Below, one piece after another: positions 26,643 to 35,679 of a DNA stretch of 64,000 bases. The stretch is from JANMDU01 sp043777675 (GTDB lineage Bacteria > Pseudomonadota > Gammaproteobacteria > Burkholderiales > Burkholderiaceae_C), in the NCBI GenBank assembly GCA_043777675.1, contig JAYWHR010000031.1, positions 70,172-134,171 on the forward strand. The letters run 5' to 3'. The notes under the pieces were generated by a model, which worked only from the letters and a program-made list of their open reading frames with translations, ran no database searches and was not told where the DNA came from. Made by a program: the position numbers and the translations under genes. Each line of letters opens with the position of its first letter. Position 1 is the stretch's first letter.

Positions 26643-28241
26643 ATGTTTGATTTCGTGATCGTAGGCGGCGGCTCGGCAGGGTGTGTGTTAGCTTCCCGCT
26701 TGAGTGAAGATCCATCTGTCAAAGTGGCGCTGCTTGAAGCGGGACCGGTGGATTCCTCTATCTTGATTCACTGCCCAGCCGGACTAGCACTGATGGCACA
26801 AACGAAGATTGCCAATTGGGCTTACGAGACCGTGCCGCAAAAAGGCTTGAATGGACGTAAAGGCTACCAGCCACGCGGCAAAGTGCTGGGTGGCTCCAGC
26901 TCGATCAACGCGATGATTTATGCCCGTGGCCAGCATCAGGACTATGACGATTGGGCTGCACTAGGCAATGCGGGCTGGACGTGGAATGATGTTCTGCCTT
27001 ATTTCAAACGGTCCGAAAACAATGAGCGTGGCGCGAGCGATTTGCACGGAGCTGGGGGCCCGCTCAACGTCAAAGACCTCACCACGGCGAACCGCTTTGG
27101 TCCGGTCTTCATCGAAGCGGGCCGCCAAGCCGGCTATCCGGTGAACCCTGACTTTAACGGCGAGAGCCAAGAAGGTATGGGCATGTATCAAGTGACGCAT
27201 AAAAACGGCGAGCGCTGGAGCGCAGCGAAAGCCTATCTCACACCGAATTTGGGACGTGCCAATCTGCAAGTAATCACCGGTGCACATGCAACGCGCGTGT
27301 TGTTTGAAGGCAAGCGCGCTACTGGCGTGGAATACCGCCAGGGCGGCCAGCTCAAAACGATTCAAGCCTCACGCGAAGTGCACTTAAGCGGCGGCGCATT
27401 CGCATCCCCTCAGCTGCTCATGCTCTCAGGCGTGGGCGCAGGCAAGCATTTGCAAGACAACGGCATCACGACGCTGCATGATCTGCCCGGCGTAGGCCAG
27501 CACTTGCATGATCACATGGATGCCGTGCAGGTCTATAACGCGCCACATCTGACTGACCTCTTTGGGCTCTCGTTCAAAGCCATGCTCAATGGCTTGCAAG
27601 GCATCAGAGAATGGCGCAATTCGCGCACTGGCATGCTCACGACGAATTTCGCCGAGGCCGGCGGCTTTATCAAGAGCTCGCCCGATGAGTCGCGCCCCGA
27701 TCTGCAATTGCATTTCGTCATCGGCAAACTCATCAACCATGGCCGCACGCCAACTTGGGGGCACGGCTATTCCTGTCACGTTTGTGTCGTGCGCCCCAAG
27801 AGCCGAGGCAGCCTCACACTCGCAAGCAAAGATCCCTTCGCTTCTCCGCTGATTGATCCCGCTTTTCTGAGCGATCCCGACGACGTGCAGCGCATGGTCC
27901 AAGGCTTCAAAATCATGCGCGGAATCATGAATCAGCCAGCGCTTGCAGGCTTCGCAGGCAAAGAGCTGCCGCTGTCTGCCACATCGCAGACCGACGCACA
28001 AATCGAGCAGTTCATCCGCAACAACGGCGATACGATCTATCACCCTGTAGGTACCTGCCGTATGGGCAATGGCACTCTCGATGTGGTGGACGCCCGCCTC
28101 CGCGTGCACCGCATGCAGAACCTCCGAGTGATCGATGCATCTATCATGCCTCAACTCGTCAGCGGCAACACCAATGCGCCGACAATCATGATTGCGGAGA
28201 AGGCGGTCGATATGATTCGTGAAGATGCGCGCGCTGCATAA
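26643..28241 (+). CDS. GMC family oxidoreductase (alcohol/choline dehydrogenase-like)
   Basis: A 532-residue FAD enzyme of the glucose-methanol-choline family. It starts with the FAD motif FVIVGGGSAGCVLASRLSED. The GMC signatures PRGKVLGGSSSINAMIYARG and GAFASPQLLMLSGVG are present, and the catalytic His region is IYHPVGTCRMGN near the C-terminus with NAPTIMIAEKAVDMI. It likely oxidises an alcohol to an aldehyde; similarity by eye is to AlkJ/BetA-like proteins, and the substrate is unknown. The start at 26643 has GAGGAG 7 bases upstream. Confidence 0.9.
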   Translation: MFDFVIVGGGSAGCVLASRLSEDPSVKVALLEAGPVDSSILIHCPAGLALMAQTKIANWAYETVPQKGLNGRKGYQPRGKVLGGSSSINAMIYARGQHQDYDDWAALGNAGWTWNDVLPYFKRSENNERGASDLHGAGGPLNVKDLTTANRFGPVFIEAGRQAGYPVNPDFNGESQEGMGMYQVTHKNGERWSAAKAYLTPNLGRANLQVITGAHATRVLFEGKRATGVEYRQGGQLKTIQASREVHLSGGAFASPQLLMLSGVGAGKHLQDNGITTLHDLPGVGQHLHDHMDAVQVYNAPHLTDLFGLSFKAMLNGLQGIREWRNSRTGMLTTNFAEAGGFIKSSPDESRPDLQLHFVIGKLINHGRTPTWGHGYSCHVCVVRPKSRGSLTLASKDPFASPLIDPAFLSDPDDVQRMVQGFKIMRGIMNQPALAGFAGKELPLSATSQTDAQIEQFIRNNGDTIYHPVGTCRMGNGTLDVVDARLRVHRMQNLRVIDASIMPQLVSGNTNAPTIMIAEKAVDMIREDARAA

Positions 28242-28251
28242 ATTTGAAGTG

Positions 28252-28311
28252 TTTTTAGCATGTAGCCGGCATACATGCTGCGCAGAGCGCTATTGATTTA
28301 GTAGCACTGAG
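28252..28311 (-). repeat. GCCGGC element (intergenic, after GMC gene)
   Basis: On the minus strand it reads GTGCTACTAAATCAATAGCG, CTCTGCGCAG, then TATGCCGGCTACATGC. It lies just after the oxidoreductase stop. The rest of the gap to 28538 holds no gene that I can support. Confidence 0.85.
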
Positions 28312-28538
28312 AAACTGGTGCGATGTCTCGCCGCGTCATGGTTCACATGATCGACTCCTATGTGTGAGCGAGCTCAGATCGTACGCCTTCATCGGAACCG
28401 ATCTTTATGTGGGCGACTTATTTTTGCGACTTCGTTCCGCAATCAGAGTCGCTTTGTCTGACAGGCGTACACGTGGCTTGCTGACATATTTTTATATTCC
28501 AGATTCTTAACATGAAGCATTCAATTCAAGGATGTTTT

Positions 28539-29303
28539 ATGAAATTCACTGTTCGCCGCCTGTTTATTCTTGCTCCTATCGTGGGTGCGTTGGCACTGTC
28601 AGCATGCGGAGGTAACGATACAGAAGATCGTTTGGATGTGGCTGATCCCGCTGTCCGCTTTGTACATGCTTCGCCATTGGCTCCGAAGGTCACTTTATAC
28701 CGTGATAACGTCGCCGTGCCAGGTTCTATAGATGTTCCTTATAAATTTGCTTCCAATTATTTTGATGTGAGCAGCGATAATGCGTTGTGGTCTGTTAAAA
28801 CTGCAACCGGTAATGTTGTTGTTGGTGAAGAAGCGATTAACCCTTCGCGTGGAAACAAATACACCATCGTCGCGCTGCCTTCATCGAGCACCGCCAACAG
28901 TATTTATGTGATCAGAGATCCTTACAACAAATCTTTGACAAGCGACAAGGCAAAGCTGCGGGTGATGAATGCATCTTTTAACCTCAGCAACTTTGATTTG
29001 TACCTGAACGCGCCTAATACAGACATATCCGCAGCAAATGTCACACCTGCGATTGGGGGAACAGCCTACAAAACTTCTGGCCCAGCTTCAGGCAGTGATT
29101 CCTTAAACATCGAAGCCGGCACTTACCAGCTCGTGATTGCGGAAAGCGGTAAAAAGCAGGTGCTTTTCAAAAGCACAATCACTATTGAAAAGAACAAAGA
29201 TATTTTGTTGCTGACCGTACCAGACTCCGTTTTGCCAGGCGCCATCAAAACCTTGATGAAAATTGAAGGCTCGGCAGGCACAACGGAGCTACCAGCTTCT
29301 TGA
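28539..29303 (+). CDS. DUF4397 domain lipoprotein
   Basis: A 254-residue exported protein with an N-terminal signal and lipobox LALSAC. The body matches DUF4397, a beta-rich domain seen in surface or periplasmic proteins, here probably as two repeats beginning AVRFVHASPLAPKVTLYRDN and KLRVMNASFNLSNFDLYLNA. The function is unknown. The ATG at 28539 is preferred to 28512 because AAGGA lies 7 bases upstream and the signal peptide MKFTVRRLFIL is more typical. Confidence 0.82.
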   Translation: MKFTVRRLFILAPIVGALALSACGGNDTEDRLDVADPAVRFVHASPLAPKVTLYRDNVAVPGSIDVPYKFASNYFDVSSDNALWSVKTATGNVVVGEEAINPSRGNKYTIVALPSSSTANSIYVIRDPYNKSLTSDKAKLRVMNASFNLSNFDLYLNAPNTDISAANVTPAIGGTAYKTSGPASGSDSLNIEAGTYQLVIAESGKKQVLFKSTITIEKNKDILLLTVPDSVLPGAIKTLMKIEGSAGTTELPAS

Positions 29304-29362
29304 TTTTTTACGGATGCAGTTGTTTGGATAAGGGCGGGTTAGCGTGATAAAGCGAAAAGCTT

Positions 29363-30121
29363 TTATTTCAAAAATCCGTCCCACACCAGCTTGCAGCCGG
29401 TCAGAAACATGCCGATATAAATCAGGCGGTAAAAAAGTGTGGGTTGAATATGCCGAGCTATGCGAATACCCAGCCATGTGCCCGCGAAGGCTATCGGCAT
29501 GAGCATGATCGACGTTGCAAAATTGCGTAAATCGAGCAACCCCAGGCATGCATACGGAATCCACTTACTTAAATTCACGATGAAATAGAAGTAAGCGGCA
29601 GTGGCGGTGTAAACAATCGGTGTGAGCTTTAAACGCAGGATGTAGGCCGAGTACGGCGGGCCGCCGGCATGCGCCACAAAGCTGGTAAACCCTGCGGCAG
29701 CAATCAGCCAGCGCCCGATCCATTTTGGCAAAGAACCAGCATCTGAACTGGGTGGAAAGAGCAGGCGCTGCGCCAAAAAAAGTAAGGTCAATATCCCCAC
29801 AATGCCCGCTACTGCAGAGGCGGAGACGAGCTTGAAAAGAAGCGTTCCCGCGACAATGCCCACCAACCCCCACGGCAGTAAAAAGCGCAGTAATTGGCGA
29901 TCCACATCTTTGCGAAAGGCGGTAATGCCAATCACATCAATGGCCAACAATAAGGGCATGAAAATCGCGGCGGCTTGCGGCACAGAAACAGACAGCGCCA
30001 TGATCGGCACAGCTAACGCACCAAAGCCCGCGCCAAAACCCGATTTCGACAAACCCATGAGAAACACAGCGGGAATAGCCGCCGCATAAAACCATGGGTC
30101 GGTGATGAAGGGAAAATTCAT
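29363..30121 (-). CDS. Sulfite exporter TauE/SafE family permease
   Basis: A 252-residue integral membrane protein with about eight helices. Family motifs include GLSKSGFGAGFGALAVPIMAL at the first helix pair and HAGGPPYSAYILRLKL in the second repeat. Members export sulfite or other organosulfur/organic anions; the substrate here is unknown. It is divergent from the DUF1841 gene, with only 29 bases between the starts. Confidence 0.88.
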   Translation of the reverse strand: MNFPFITDPWFYAAAIPAVFLMGLSKSGFGAGFGALAVPIMALSVSVPQAAAIFMPLLLAIDVIGITAFRKDVDRQLLRFLLPWGLVGIVAGTLLFKLVSASAVAGIVGILTLLFLAQRLLFPPSSDAGSLPKWIGRWLIAAAGFTSFVAHAGGPPYSAYILRLKLTPIVYTATAAYFYFIVNLSKWIPYACLGLLDLRNFATSIMLMPIAFAGTWLGIRIARHIQPTLFYRLIYIGMFLTGCKLVWDGFLK

Positions 30122-30150
30122 AGGGTTGGCAACCGCGGGATAATAGAGGC

Positions 30151-30585
30151 ATGTTCACACCCAGCCAAGAAGATGTGCGCCGTTTTGTTTGTACGGTGTA
30201 TGCAAAGCATCAAAAAAATTTGCCGATGGAGGGTGTGGAAACGCTCGCCGCCCTGTGGATGGATGAGCACCCAGAATACCATGCGGATTTTGCAGATGTG
30301 GATGCCGCGCTCCTAAAAATGTATGACGTGAACGACGCAAAAACGAATCCGTTTTTACATGTCTCCATGCATTTGAGCATCAGTGAGCAGAGCAGCATTG
30401 ATCAGCCGCGCGGGATTCGCCAGGCGGTCGAGCTGCTGACTGCACGGCGTGGAGATTTACATGAGGCGCATCATGAGGTGATGGAGGAGCTGGGCACCAT
30501 GATCTGGGAAAGCCAGCGCGCTGGCCGCCCACCCGATGGGCAAGCGTATATTGATCGCGTGCAGCGCAGAGCAACGAAGGATTGA
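30151..30585 (+). CDS. DUF1841 family protein
   Basis: A 144-residue soluble protein matching DUF1841, with FTPSQEDVRRFVCTVY near the start, NPFLHVSMHLSISEQ in the middle, and a His-rich EAHHEVMEELGTMIWESQR region. The function is unknown; the family is common in beta- and gammaproteobacteria. The following monooxygenase gene starts only 4 bases after its stop, suggesting an operon. Confidence 0.88.
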   Translation: MFTPSQEDVRRFVCTVYAKHQKNLPMEGVETLAALWMDEHPEYHADFADVDAALLKMYDVNDAKTNPFLHVSMHLSISEQSSIDQPRGIRQAVELLTARRGDLHEAHHEVMEELGTMIWESQRAGRPPDGQAYIDRVQRRATKD

Positions 30586-30589
30586 CGTT

Positions 30590-31768
30590 TTGGCTCATCG
30601 CATCTTGATCGCAGGCGCTGGCATTGGCGGGCTGGCTGCGGCGCTTGTCTGTGCGCAGCGCGGCATGCAGGTCACCGTGCTTGAAGCTGCGAAAGAATTT
30701 GGCGAAGTCGGTGCAGGCATTCAACTCGGGCCCAACGCGATGAAGGTGATCGAAGCGCTGGGCTTGAAAAAAGACGTACTACAAGTGGCCAGCTTGCCCG
30801 AGGCGATTGTGATTACCGATGCCCAGAGTGGCAAACCGATCTCTCGCATGCTACTGGGCGAAGCAGCGCGGCAGAAATATGGTGCAGCTTATGTGAGCAT
30901 GCATCGCGCTGATTTGCACGGCGCTTTGCTGCGGGCTGCGCAGGCGGCGGGTGTGCAATTGCAGGTGAATCAATCACTATCAAAATATGAGCAATCAGCG
31001 CAATATATATGCCGGCTAGATGCCGATTTGGATCAAAAATATGACGTGTTGATTGGCGCGGATGGCTTATGGAGCAAGGTGCGCTCTCAAATGTTGAATG
31101 ACGGCGCGCCCCGTGCAACAGGGCATGCCGCATTCCGCACCATGCTGCCAGCAAGCGCCGTCCCCGAAGGGCTGCGCACGCCCCATGTACGTACATGGTG
31201 GGCGCGTAATGTGCATGTGGTGAGCTATCCAATACGTGGCGGGAGTGTGTGGAATCTGGTGGTGTTGGCTGAGATGCCCGCCTCAGCCGCCAGTGGCTGG
31301 AGCTTGGATGCAAATCATCAAGACGTGATGCAATTGTTCAAGCGCACCGAACCGCAATTGCGAGCTTTGCTGGATGCAGGCGGTGCGCAAACCACGCTCT
31401 GGAAGCGCTGGAATTTGTTTGACCGCAAACGCCTGGCCGCCGCACAAGTGGCGCAAGGCCGCGTCGCGCTGTTGGGTGATGCGGCGCATCCGATGCTGCC
31501 TTATCTCGCGCAGGGTGCAGCGATGGCGCTGGAAGATGCTTGGGTGCTGGCTGAGTGCTTATCGGCGCAAGTGGATGTTTCGCAAGCTCTGCAAGCCTAT
31601 GCCAACAAGCGCGTTGAGCGCAACGCCCGTGTTGTGCGCACGGCACAGCGCAACGGCAAAATTTTTCATCTCTCTGGTCCCATCGCTGTCGCCAGAGACG
31701 CTGTTCTCTCACTCAAAGGTACTTCGGTCGTCGGGCTGTCTTGGCTCTACGGGCACTCAGTTGTTTAA
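30590..31768 (+). CDS. FAD-dependent monooxygenase (salicylate hydroxylase-like)
   Basis: A 392-residue group A flavoprotein hydroxylase with RILIAGAGIGGLAAALVCAQRG, the DG motif DVLIGADGLWSKVR and the GD motif VALLGDAAHPMLPYLAQGAAMALEDA. These enzymes hydroxylate aromatic acids such as salicylate or 6-hydroxynicotinate; the substrate is unknown. The TTG start at 30590 is chosen because AAGGA lies about 8 bases upstream and the FAD fold begins right after it. A GCCGGC element lies in frame at about residues 128-145 (SLSKYEQSAQYICRLDA), just before the DG motif, where related proteins look shorter. The last 12 bases overlap the convergent YkgJ-type gene. Confidence 0.87.
   Translation: MAHRILIAGAGIGGLAAALVCAQRGMQVTVLEAAKEFGEVGAGIQLGPNAMKVIEALGLKKDVLQVASLPEAIVITDAQSGKPISRMLLGEAARQKYGAAYVSMHRADLHGALLRAAQAAGVQLQVNQSLSKYEQSAQYICRLDADLDQKYDVLIGADGLWSKVRSQMLNDGAPRATGHAAFRTMLPASAVPEGLRTPHVRTWWARNVHVVSYPIRGGSVWNLVVLAEMPASAASGWSLDANHQDVMQLFKRTEPQLRALLDAGGAQTTLWKRWNLFDRKRLAAAQVAQGRVALLGDAAHPMLPYLAQGAAMALEDAWVLAECLSAQVDVSQALQAYANKRVERNARVVRTAQRNGKIFHLSGPIAVARDAVLSLKGTSVVGLSWLYGHSVV
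30971..31026 (+). repeat. GCCGGC element, in-frame inside FAD monooxygenase gene
   Basis: Reads CACTATCAAAATATGAGCAA, TCAGCGCAATATA, then TATGCCGGCTAGATGCC. It is in the sense orientation and is translated in a different frame from the other sense copies. Confidence 0.75.
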
Positions 31769-32074
31769 TGCAGCAAGGCCGTATCGTGAACGCGCCCTCT
31801 GGCACGCATCTGATCCCATCTCCAGCTCATGGCAAGGCGATGGCCGCCATTCGTAAATACCGCAAGAAGCCTTGACGCCAATTCGCCCCGTGAGCGCGGC
31901 ACAGCGAGGTGGTGAATGATCTGTGCCGCGCATGCGGTAAGTGCTGCTGGTGATCTCGACCACCAGACCTTCAGGCACTGATCCGCCTTCTTGCTCAGAT
32001 TCATGCACACTGAAATCCACGCGGTAGCTCGCACAGCATGCGCCGCAGGAAAGGCAGGGATGCTCAGCGCTCAC
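31757..32074 (-). CDS. YkgJ-family cysteine cluster protein
   Basis: A 105-residue protein with the metal-binding cysteine pattern CLSCGACCASYRVDF, then PPRCAALTG and SCGIYEWRPSPCHE, typical of the YkgJ/CxxCxxCC zinc- or iron-binding family. It starts with GTG at 32074, 10 bases after the argF stop, so it is probably the second gene of the argF transcript. Its 3' end overlaps the convergent monooxygenase gene by 12 bases. The function is unknown. Confidence 0.85.
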   Translation of the reverse strand: MSAEHPCLSCGACCASYRVDFSVHESEQEGGSVPEGLVVEITSSTYRMRGTDHSPPRCAALTGRIGVKASCGIYEWRPSPCHELEMGSDACQRARSRYGLAALNN

Positions 32075-32084
32075 GGCTTCAGTT

Positions 32085-33017
32085 TTATGCCACTTTACCC
32101 AGCAGCAAAAACTCCATCAACGCTTTTTGCACATGCATGCGGTTCTCCGCCTCATCCCACACCACCGACTGCGGCCCGTCAATCACTTCCGCCGAGACTT
32201 CTTCGCCGCGATGCGCGGGCAGGCAGTGCATGAAGAGGGCTTCGGGTTTGGCTGCTTTCATGAGGCGAGCGTCCACACACCAGTTGGCAAACGCAGCTTT
32301 GCGCTTTTCGTTCTCCGCTTCGAAGCCCATGCTCGTCCACACGTCCGTGGTGACAAGATCGGCGCCTTTGCAAGCTTCCAGAGGGTCACTATAAAAAGCA
32401 TAGCACTCTGCGCTTGTTTTATACCGAGTAATGCCTGATTTCTCTAATAAAACGGCATCAATCTCGTAACCAGAAGGTGTGCTCACATTGACTTTGAAGC
32501 CCAGCAGAGCAGCGGCTTGCAGCCAAGTGTTGGCCATGTTGTTGCCATCGCCGACCCAAGCGACTGTGCGACCTTTGATATCCCCGCGATGCTCAATGAA
32601 GGTGAAGATATCAGCCAAGATTTGGCAGGGATGAAACTCATTGGTCAGACCGTTGATAACGGGTACGCGGCTATTTGCAGCAAAGGCCTCAATCTTGGTT
32701 TGCTCATAAGTGCGGATCATGACCAAATCCACCATGCGGCTGATGACTTTTGCACTGTCTTCAATCGGCTCTGCACGGCCGAGCTGGCTGCCTTCGGTGG
32801 TGAGATGCACCACGCTGCCGCCCAGCTGATACATACCCGCTTCAAAGCTCACGCGCGTGCGGGTTGATGCCTTCTCAAAAATCATCGCCAGCGTGCGGTC
32901 AGCCAGCGGATGGTATTTCTCGTAAGCCTTGAACTTGCGCTTGATCTCCGCTGCTCTGGCAAAGATATGCGCATATTCGTCAGCAGTGAGGTCGTTGAAT
33001 TGGAGGTAATGTTTCAT
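32085..33017 (-). CDS. argF: Ornithine carbamoyltransferase ArgF
   Basis: A 310-residue enzyme that makes citrulline from ornithine and carbamoyl phosphate. Carbamoyl-phosphate motif FEKASTRTRVSFE, HPCQ in NEFHPCQILAD, DGNNMANTW and MHCLPAHRGEEV are present. The ATG at 33017 begins the usual MKHYLQFNDL; the longer reading runs into the repeat upstream. A GCCGGC element lies in frame near residues 195-211 (ITRYKTSAECY), just before GADLVTTDVWTSMG, a surface segment between motifs. It is preceded by argD on the same strand across a 213-bp gap that contains the inverted-arm repeat. Confidence 0.95.
   Translation of the reverse strand: MKHYLQFNDLTADEYAHIFARAAEIKRKFKAYEKYHPLADRTLAMIFEKASTRTRVSFEAGMYQLGGSVVHLTTEGSQLGRAEPIEDSAKVISRMVDLVMIRTYEQTKIEAFAANSRVPVINGLTNEFHPCQILADIFTFIEHRGDIKGRTVAWVGDGNNMANTWLQAAALLGFKVNVSTPSGYEIDAVLLEKSGITRYKTSAECYAFYSDPLEACKGADLVTTDVWTSMGFEAENEKRKAAFANWCVDARLMKAAKPEALFMHCLPAHRGEEVSAEVIDGPQSVVWDEAENRMHVQKALMEFLLLGKVA
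32385..32434 (+). repeat. GCCGGC element, in-frame inside argF
   Basis: Reads CACTATAAAAAGCATAGCA, CTCTGCGCTTG, then TTTTATACCGAGTAATGCC. The GCCGGC core has decayed to ACCGAG. It is antisense to argF and translated as ITRYKTSAECY, the same frame as the 51.8 kb copy in putA. Confidence 0.72.
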
Positions 33018-33044
33018 AAGGTGAGTCGATTTACTCTCGAAGAA

Positions 33045-33222
33045 GAATACCAAACAGCCGGACGCAGAAGACGCAAAGGTTACGCAGAAGACGCAAAAAA
33101 GAAAATACAAGAAAAGAGAAAAAGAATACCGAACGAGCGAAGTGAAAGCATCAAAACCCCCTTGGCATTTTTCTTTTTGGTATTCCTTCTGCTTAACCTT
33201 TGCGTCTTCTGCGTCCGGTATT
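33045..33222. repeat. Inverted-arm repeat (GCAGAAGACGCAAAGG family), copy 2
   Basis: The left arm 33045-33098 (GCCGGACGCAGAAGACGC, AAAGGTTACGCAGAAGACGC) and right arm 33176-33222 (CCTTCTGCTTAACCTTTGCG, TCTTCTGCGTCCGGTAT) are inverse complements, like the copy at 8.8 kb. The spacer differs from copy 1. It lies in the gap between argD and argF, so it is probably in the argF leader or between the two transcripts. Confidence 0.82.
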
Positions 33223-33235
33223 TGTATTGCAGCGT

Positions 33236-34471
33236 TTAAGTATTCAATATATCCCGAATCAGCGGCACAAGGATAGCAACGATCTCGTCCGCTTCAGCCA
33301 CAGTCAAAATCAATGGCGGCACCATACGGATCACGGTGTCTGCTGTCACGCTGATCAGCAAGCCTTGCTCCGCACATTGACCCACCAGTGCGCCGCAAGG
33401 TTTGGCCAACTCAATGCCAATCATCAGACCCAGCCCACGAATTTCTTTCACGCCAGCTAGGCCGGTGAGTTCTCGCTGCAAGGCGCTGTGTAAATGCGCG
33501 CCTACAGTGGCTGCATTCGCCAAAATGCCATCTTCTTCCATGATGCGAATCGTCTCCACACCCGCACGCATCGCCAGCGGATTACCGCCGAAGGTCGTGC
33601 CGTGGTTGCCGGGCACGAAGATGTTGGCAGCTTTCGGGCCAGCCACTACCGCGCCAATCGGCACGCCCGAGCCCAGCCCTTTGGCCAGCGGCATCACATC
33701 GGGCTTGATCCCCGCCCACTGATGCGCAAACCATTTGCCGGTGCGCCCCATGCCGCATTGCACTTCGTCAATCATGAGCAGCCAATCGCGCTCATCGCAG
33801 AGCTGGCGCACGTCTTTCAAATAATCCATGTGAAACGGATTCACGCCGCCTTCGCCTTGAATCGCCTCGAAGAATACGGCGCAGACATTCTTGTTGCCCT
33901 CGGTGGCCTTTTTAAGCGATTCAATATCGTTCACCGCCACGCGAATAAAGCCCTCGAGCAAGGGGCCGAAACCATCGCGTACTTTTGGGTTGCCGGTGGC
34001 GCTCATGGTGGCCATGCTGCGGCCATGGAAGGCTTTTTCGTACACCACGATTTCTGGCTTTTCAATGCCCTTGCTCACGCCAAATTTACGCGCCAGCTTG
34101 ATGGCCGCTTCATTCGCTTCCAAACCCGTCGAGCAAAAAAATACATTGGTTAGCCCACTACGCTCCACCAGCATCGCCGCTAGCTTCTCCGCATTTGGGC
34201 AGAAATAATAATTGCTCGAATGAATGATCTTGCTGATCTGGTCTTGCAACGCCGGTACTAATTTAGGGTGGTTGTGCCCCAGCGTGTTCACCGCAATGCC
34301 GCCCAGCGCATCCAAATAGCTCTTGCCATGAATATCCCAAACGCGCGAACCTTGGCCAGCGACGAGCTCAATCGGCACACGGCCATAGGTGTTCATCACA
34401 TGAGGCTGGCTGGGCGCGGCGGGCGTGGCATGCGCTACAGCGGTTTTCTCGGCGGTGGTGGTTGCATTCAT
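33236..34471 (-). CDS. argD: Acetylornithine aminotransferase ArgD
   Basis: A 411-residue class III PLP aminotransferase that makes N-acetylornithine in arginine synthesis. Features: YLDALGGIAVNTLGH, FCSTGLEANEAAIKLAR, YEKAFHGRSMATMSATG, MIDEVQCGMGRTG and the PLP lysine in PLAKGLGSGVPIGA. The N-terminus has about 25 extra residues rich in Ala/Thr. GGAG lies 10 bases before the ATG. It is divergent from the DUF3579 gene and upstream of argF on the same strand, making a small arginine locus. Confidence 0.95.
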   Translation of the reverse strand: MNATTTAEKTAVAHATPAAPSQPHVMNTYGRVPIELVAGQGSRVWDIHGKSYLDALGGIAVNTLGHNHPKLVPALQDQISKIIHSSNYYFCPNAEKLAAMLVERSGLTNVFFCSTGLEANEAAIKLARKFGVSKGIEKPEIVVYEKAFHGRSMATMSATGNPKVRDGFGPLLEGFIRVAVNDIESLKKATEGNKNVCAVFFEAIQGEGGVNPFHMDYLKDVRQLCDERDWLLMIDEVQCGMGRTGKWFAHQWAGIKPDVMPLAKGLGSGVPIGAVVAGPKAANIFVPGNHGTTFGGNPLAMRAGVETIRIMEEDGILANAATVGAHLHSALQRELTGLAGVKEIRGLGLMIGIELAKPCGALVGQCAEQGLLISVTADTVIRMVPPLILTVAEADEIVAILVPLIRDILNT

Positions 34472-34673
34472 CTGAGATCATCTCCAAAAAAGCAAAACGG
34501 CTCAACACAAGGAGCCATTGAAATCAGATTTTAGAGCTTTGCAGCACGGCAGATGTTGCTGCTTTTGCATTGCAGCCATGCGTCAGCCATCATGCGCTAG
34601 GTCTTCTATAAGATAGAATTCTTGCTGCGTTGCAGCATCGGCGATCCTGATGTGTTAGCGTTCAACTTAATCC

Positions 34674-35009
34674 ATGGCCACCCCTCCATCTACACCCGCT
34701 CAAGCCGCCTCCAAGCAGCTCTTTATTCAGGGCGTGACGAAGGATGGTAAGCCATTTCGTCCCAGCGATTGGGCTGAGCGTTTGGCTGGCGTGATGAGCC
34801 AGTTTCGCCCCGGTGGCGCGGTGCCCGGCTCACATCTGAGCTATTCCGAATGGTGTTTGCCCACCAGCATGAAGACCGATCAGGGCGATGTGAAATGCGT
34901 TGTCGTGCATACCGATCTGCGCGAAGACAACGTGATGGCTTGGGATTTTGTGATGAACTTTGCGAAAGACAATGAGCTGCAGGTGGTAGAAGCTTGTTTG
35001 CTCCAATGA
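34674..35009 (+). CDS. DUF3579 family protein
   Basis: A 111-residue soluble protein matching DUF3579 (LFIQGVTKDGKPFRPSDWAE, LAGVMSQFRPG, SEWCLPTSMKTDQGDVKCV). The function is unknown; the family is nearly confined to Betaproteobacteria and often neighbours arginine genes and rpsT as here. The divergent region 34472-34673 to argD holds short inverted repeats, TTCTAT-AAG-ATAGAA (34604-34618) and TGCTGC-GTT-GCAGCA, which are possible promoter or operator parts. Confidence 0.88.
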   Translation: MATPPSTPAQAASKQLFIQGVTKDGKPFRPSDWAERLAGVMSQFRPGGAVPGSHLSYSEWCLPTSMKTDQGDVKCVVVHTDLREDNVMAWDFVMNFAKDNELQVVEACLLQ

Positions 35010-35070
35010 TTTGCTACTGATTCAATAGCATTCCACGCAGTAGATATGCCGGCCAGCAGCTCAAACCGCT
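35010..35070 (+). repeat. GCCGGC element (intergenic, after DUF3579 gene)
   Basis: Reads TTTGCTACTGATTCAATAGC, ATTCCACGCAG, then TATGCCGGCCAGCAGC. It begins directly after the stop codon of the DUF3579 gene. Confidence 0.85.
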
Positions 35071-35081
35071 CAAAAAGACAT

Positions 35082-35105
35082 AAAAAAACCACCCGAAGGT
35101 GGTTG
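35082..35105 (-). terminator. Terminator of rpsT
   Basis: In the minus direction AACCACC-TTCG-GGTGGTT is followed by a run of T. It lies about 90 bases beyond the rpsT stop. Confidence 0.85.
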
Positions 35106-35195
35106 ATTTATTTTTCGCTGACAGCGCACCCGTTTCAAACGGCTTGCGAATTTAAACCAGTGTGATTTGAATCCGCAAGGGCTGTTAAATATGAA

Positions 35196-35501
35196 TTACT
35201 TCGCTACGGCCAAGGCCAAAGCTTTGACTCGTGCAGCCAAACGGCTCTTGTCACGGGCTGCTTTGTTCTTGTGGAAGATGCCTTTGTCAGCCACCGTGTC
35301 GAGCACGGATTGGGCTTTTGCAAAGGCTTCTGCGGCTTTGGTTTTGTCACCAGCAGCAGCGGCTTTTTCCACGTTTTTCACAGCGGTGCGGTATTTGGAG
35401 CGCAGGCTGGTGTTGGCGGCGTTGATAACGATATCTTGACGAACACGCTTGCGGCCAGAGGCTAGGCGGGGGTTCTTTTTCTTGGGTTTGGCTGATGCCA
35501 T
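35196..35501 (-). CDS. rpsT: 30S ribosomal protein S20
   Basis: A 101-residue basic helical protein that binds 16S rRNA early in small-subunit assembly. It has the S20 pattern ASAKPKKKNPRLASGRKRVR, SLRSKYRTAVKNVEKA, and the C-terminal GIFHKNKAARDKSRLAARV. It is slightly longer than E. coli S20. It is a single-gene transcript ending at the 35082-35105 terminator. Confidence 0.96.
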   Translation of the reverse strand: MASAKPKKKNPRLASGRKRVRQDIVINAANTSLRSKYRTAVKNVEKAAAAGDKTKAAEAFAKAQSVLDTVADKGIFHKNKAARDKSRLAARVKALALAVAK

Positions 35502-35679
35502 GATGTGTTTCCTTGAGGGTCTGAGGATGTTGTCGGCGAACCTCGGATTATATATCGGTGAGCAGCTTCAAAGCGCCGCCTCAGGGCAGCGAAGCCAAGT
35601 ACCGCGTCACAGCAGCAATATAAGTGTGAATAAATTATAATTATTGATGTAATTAAATCTTCTTGGAAGGAAGCTCATA

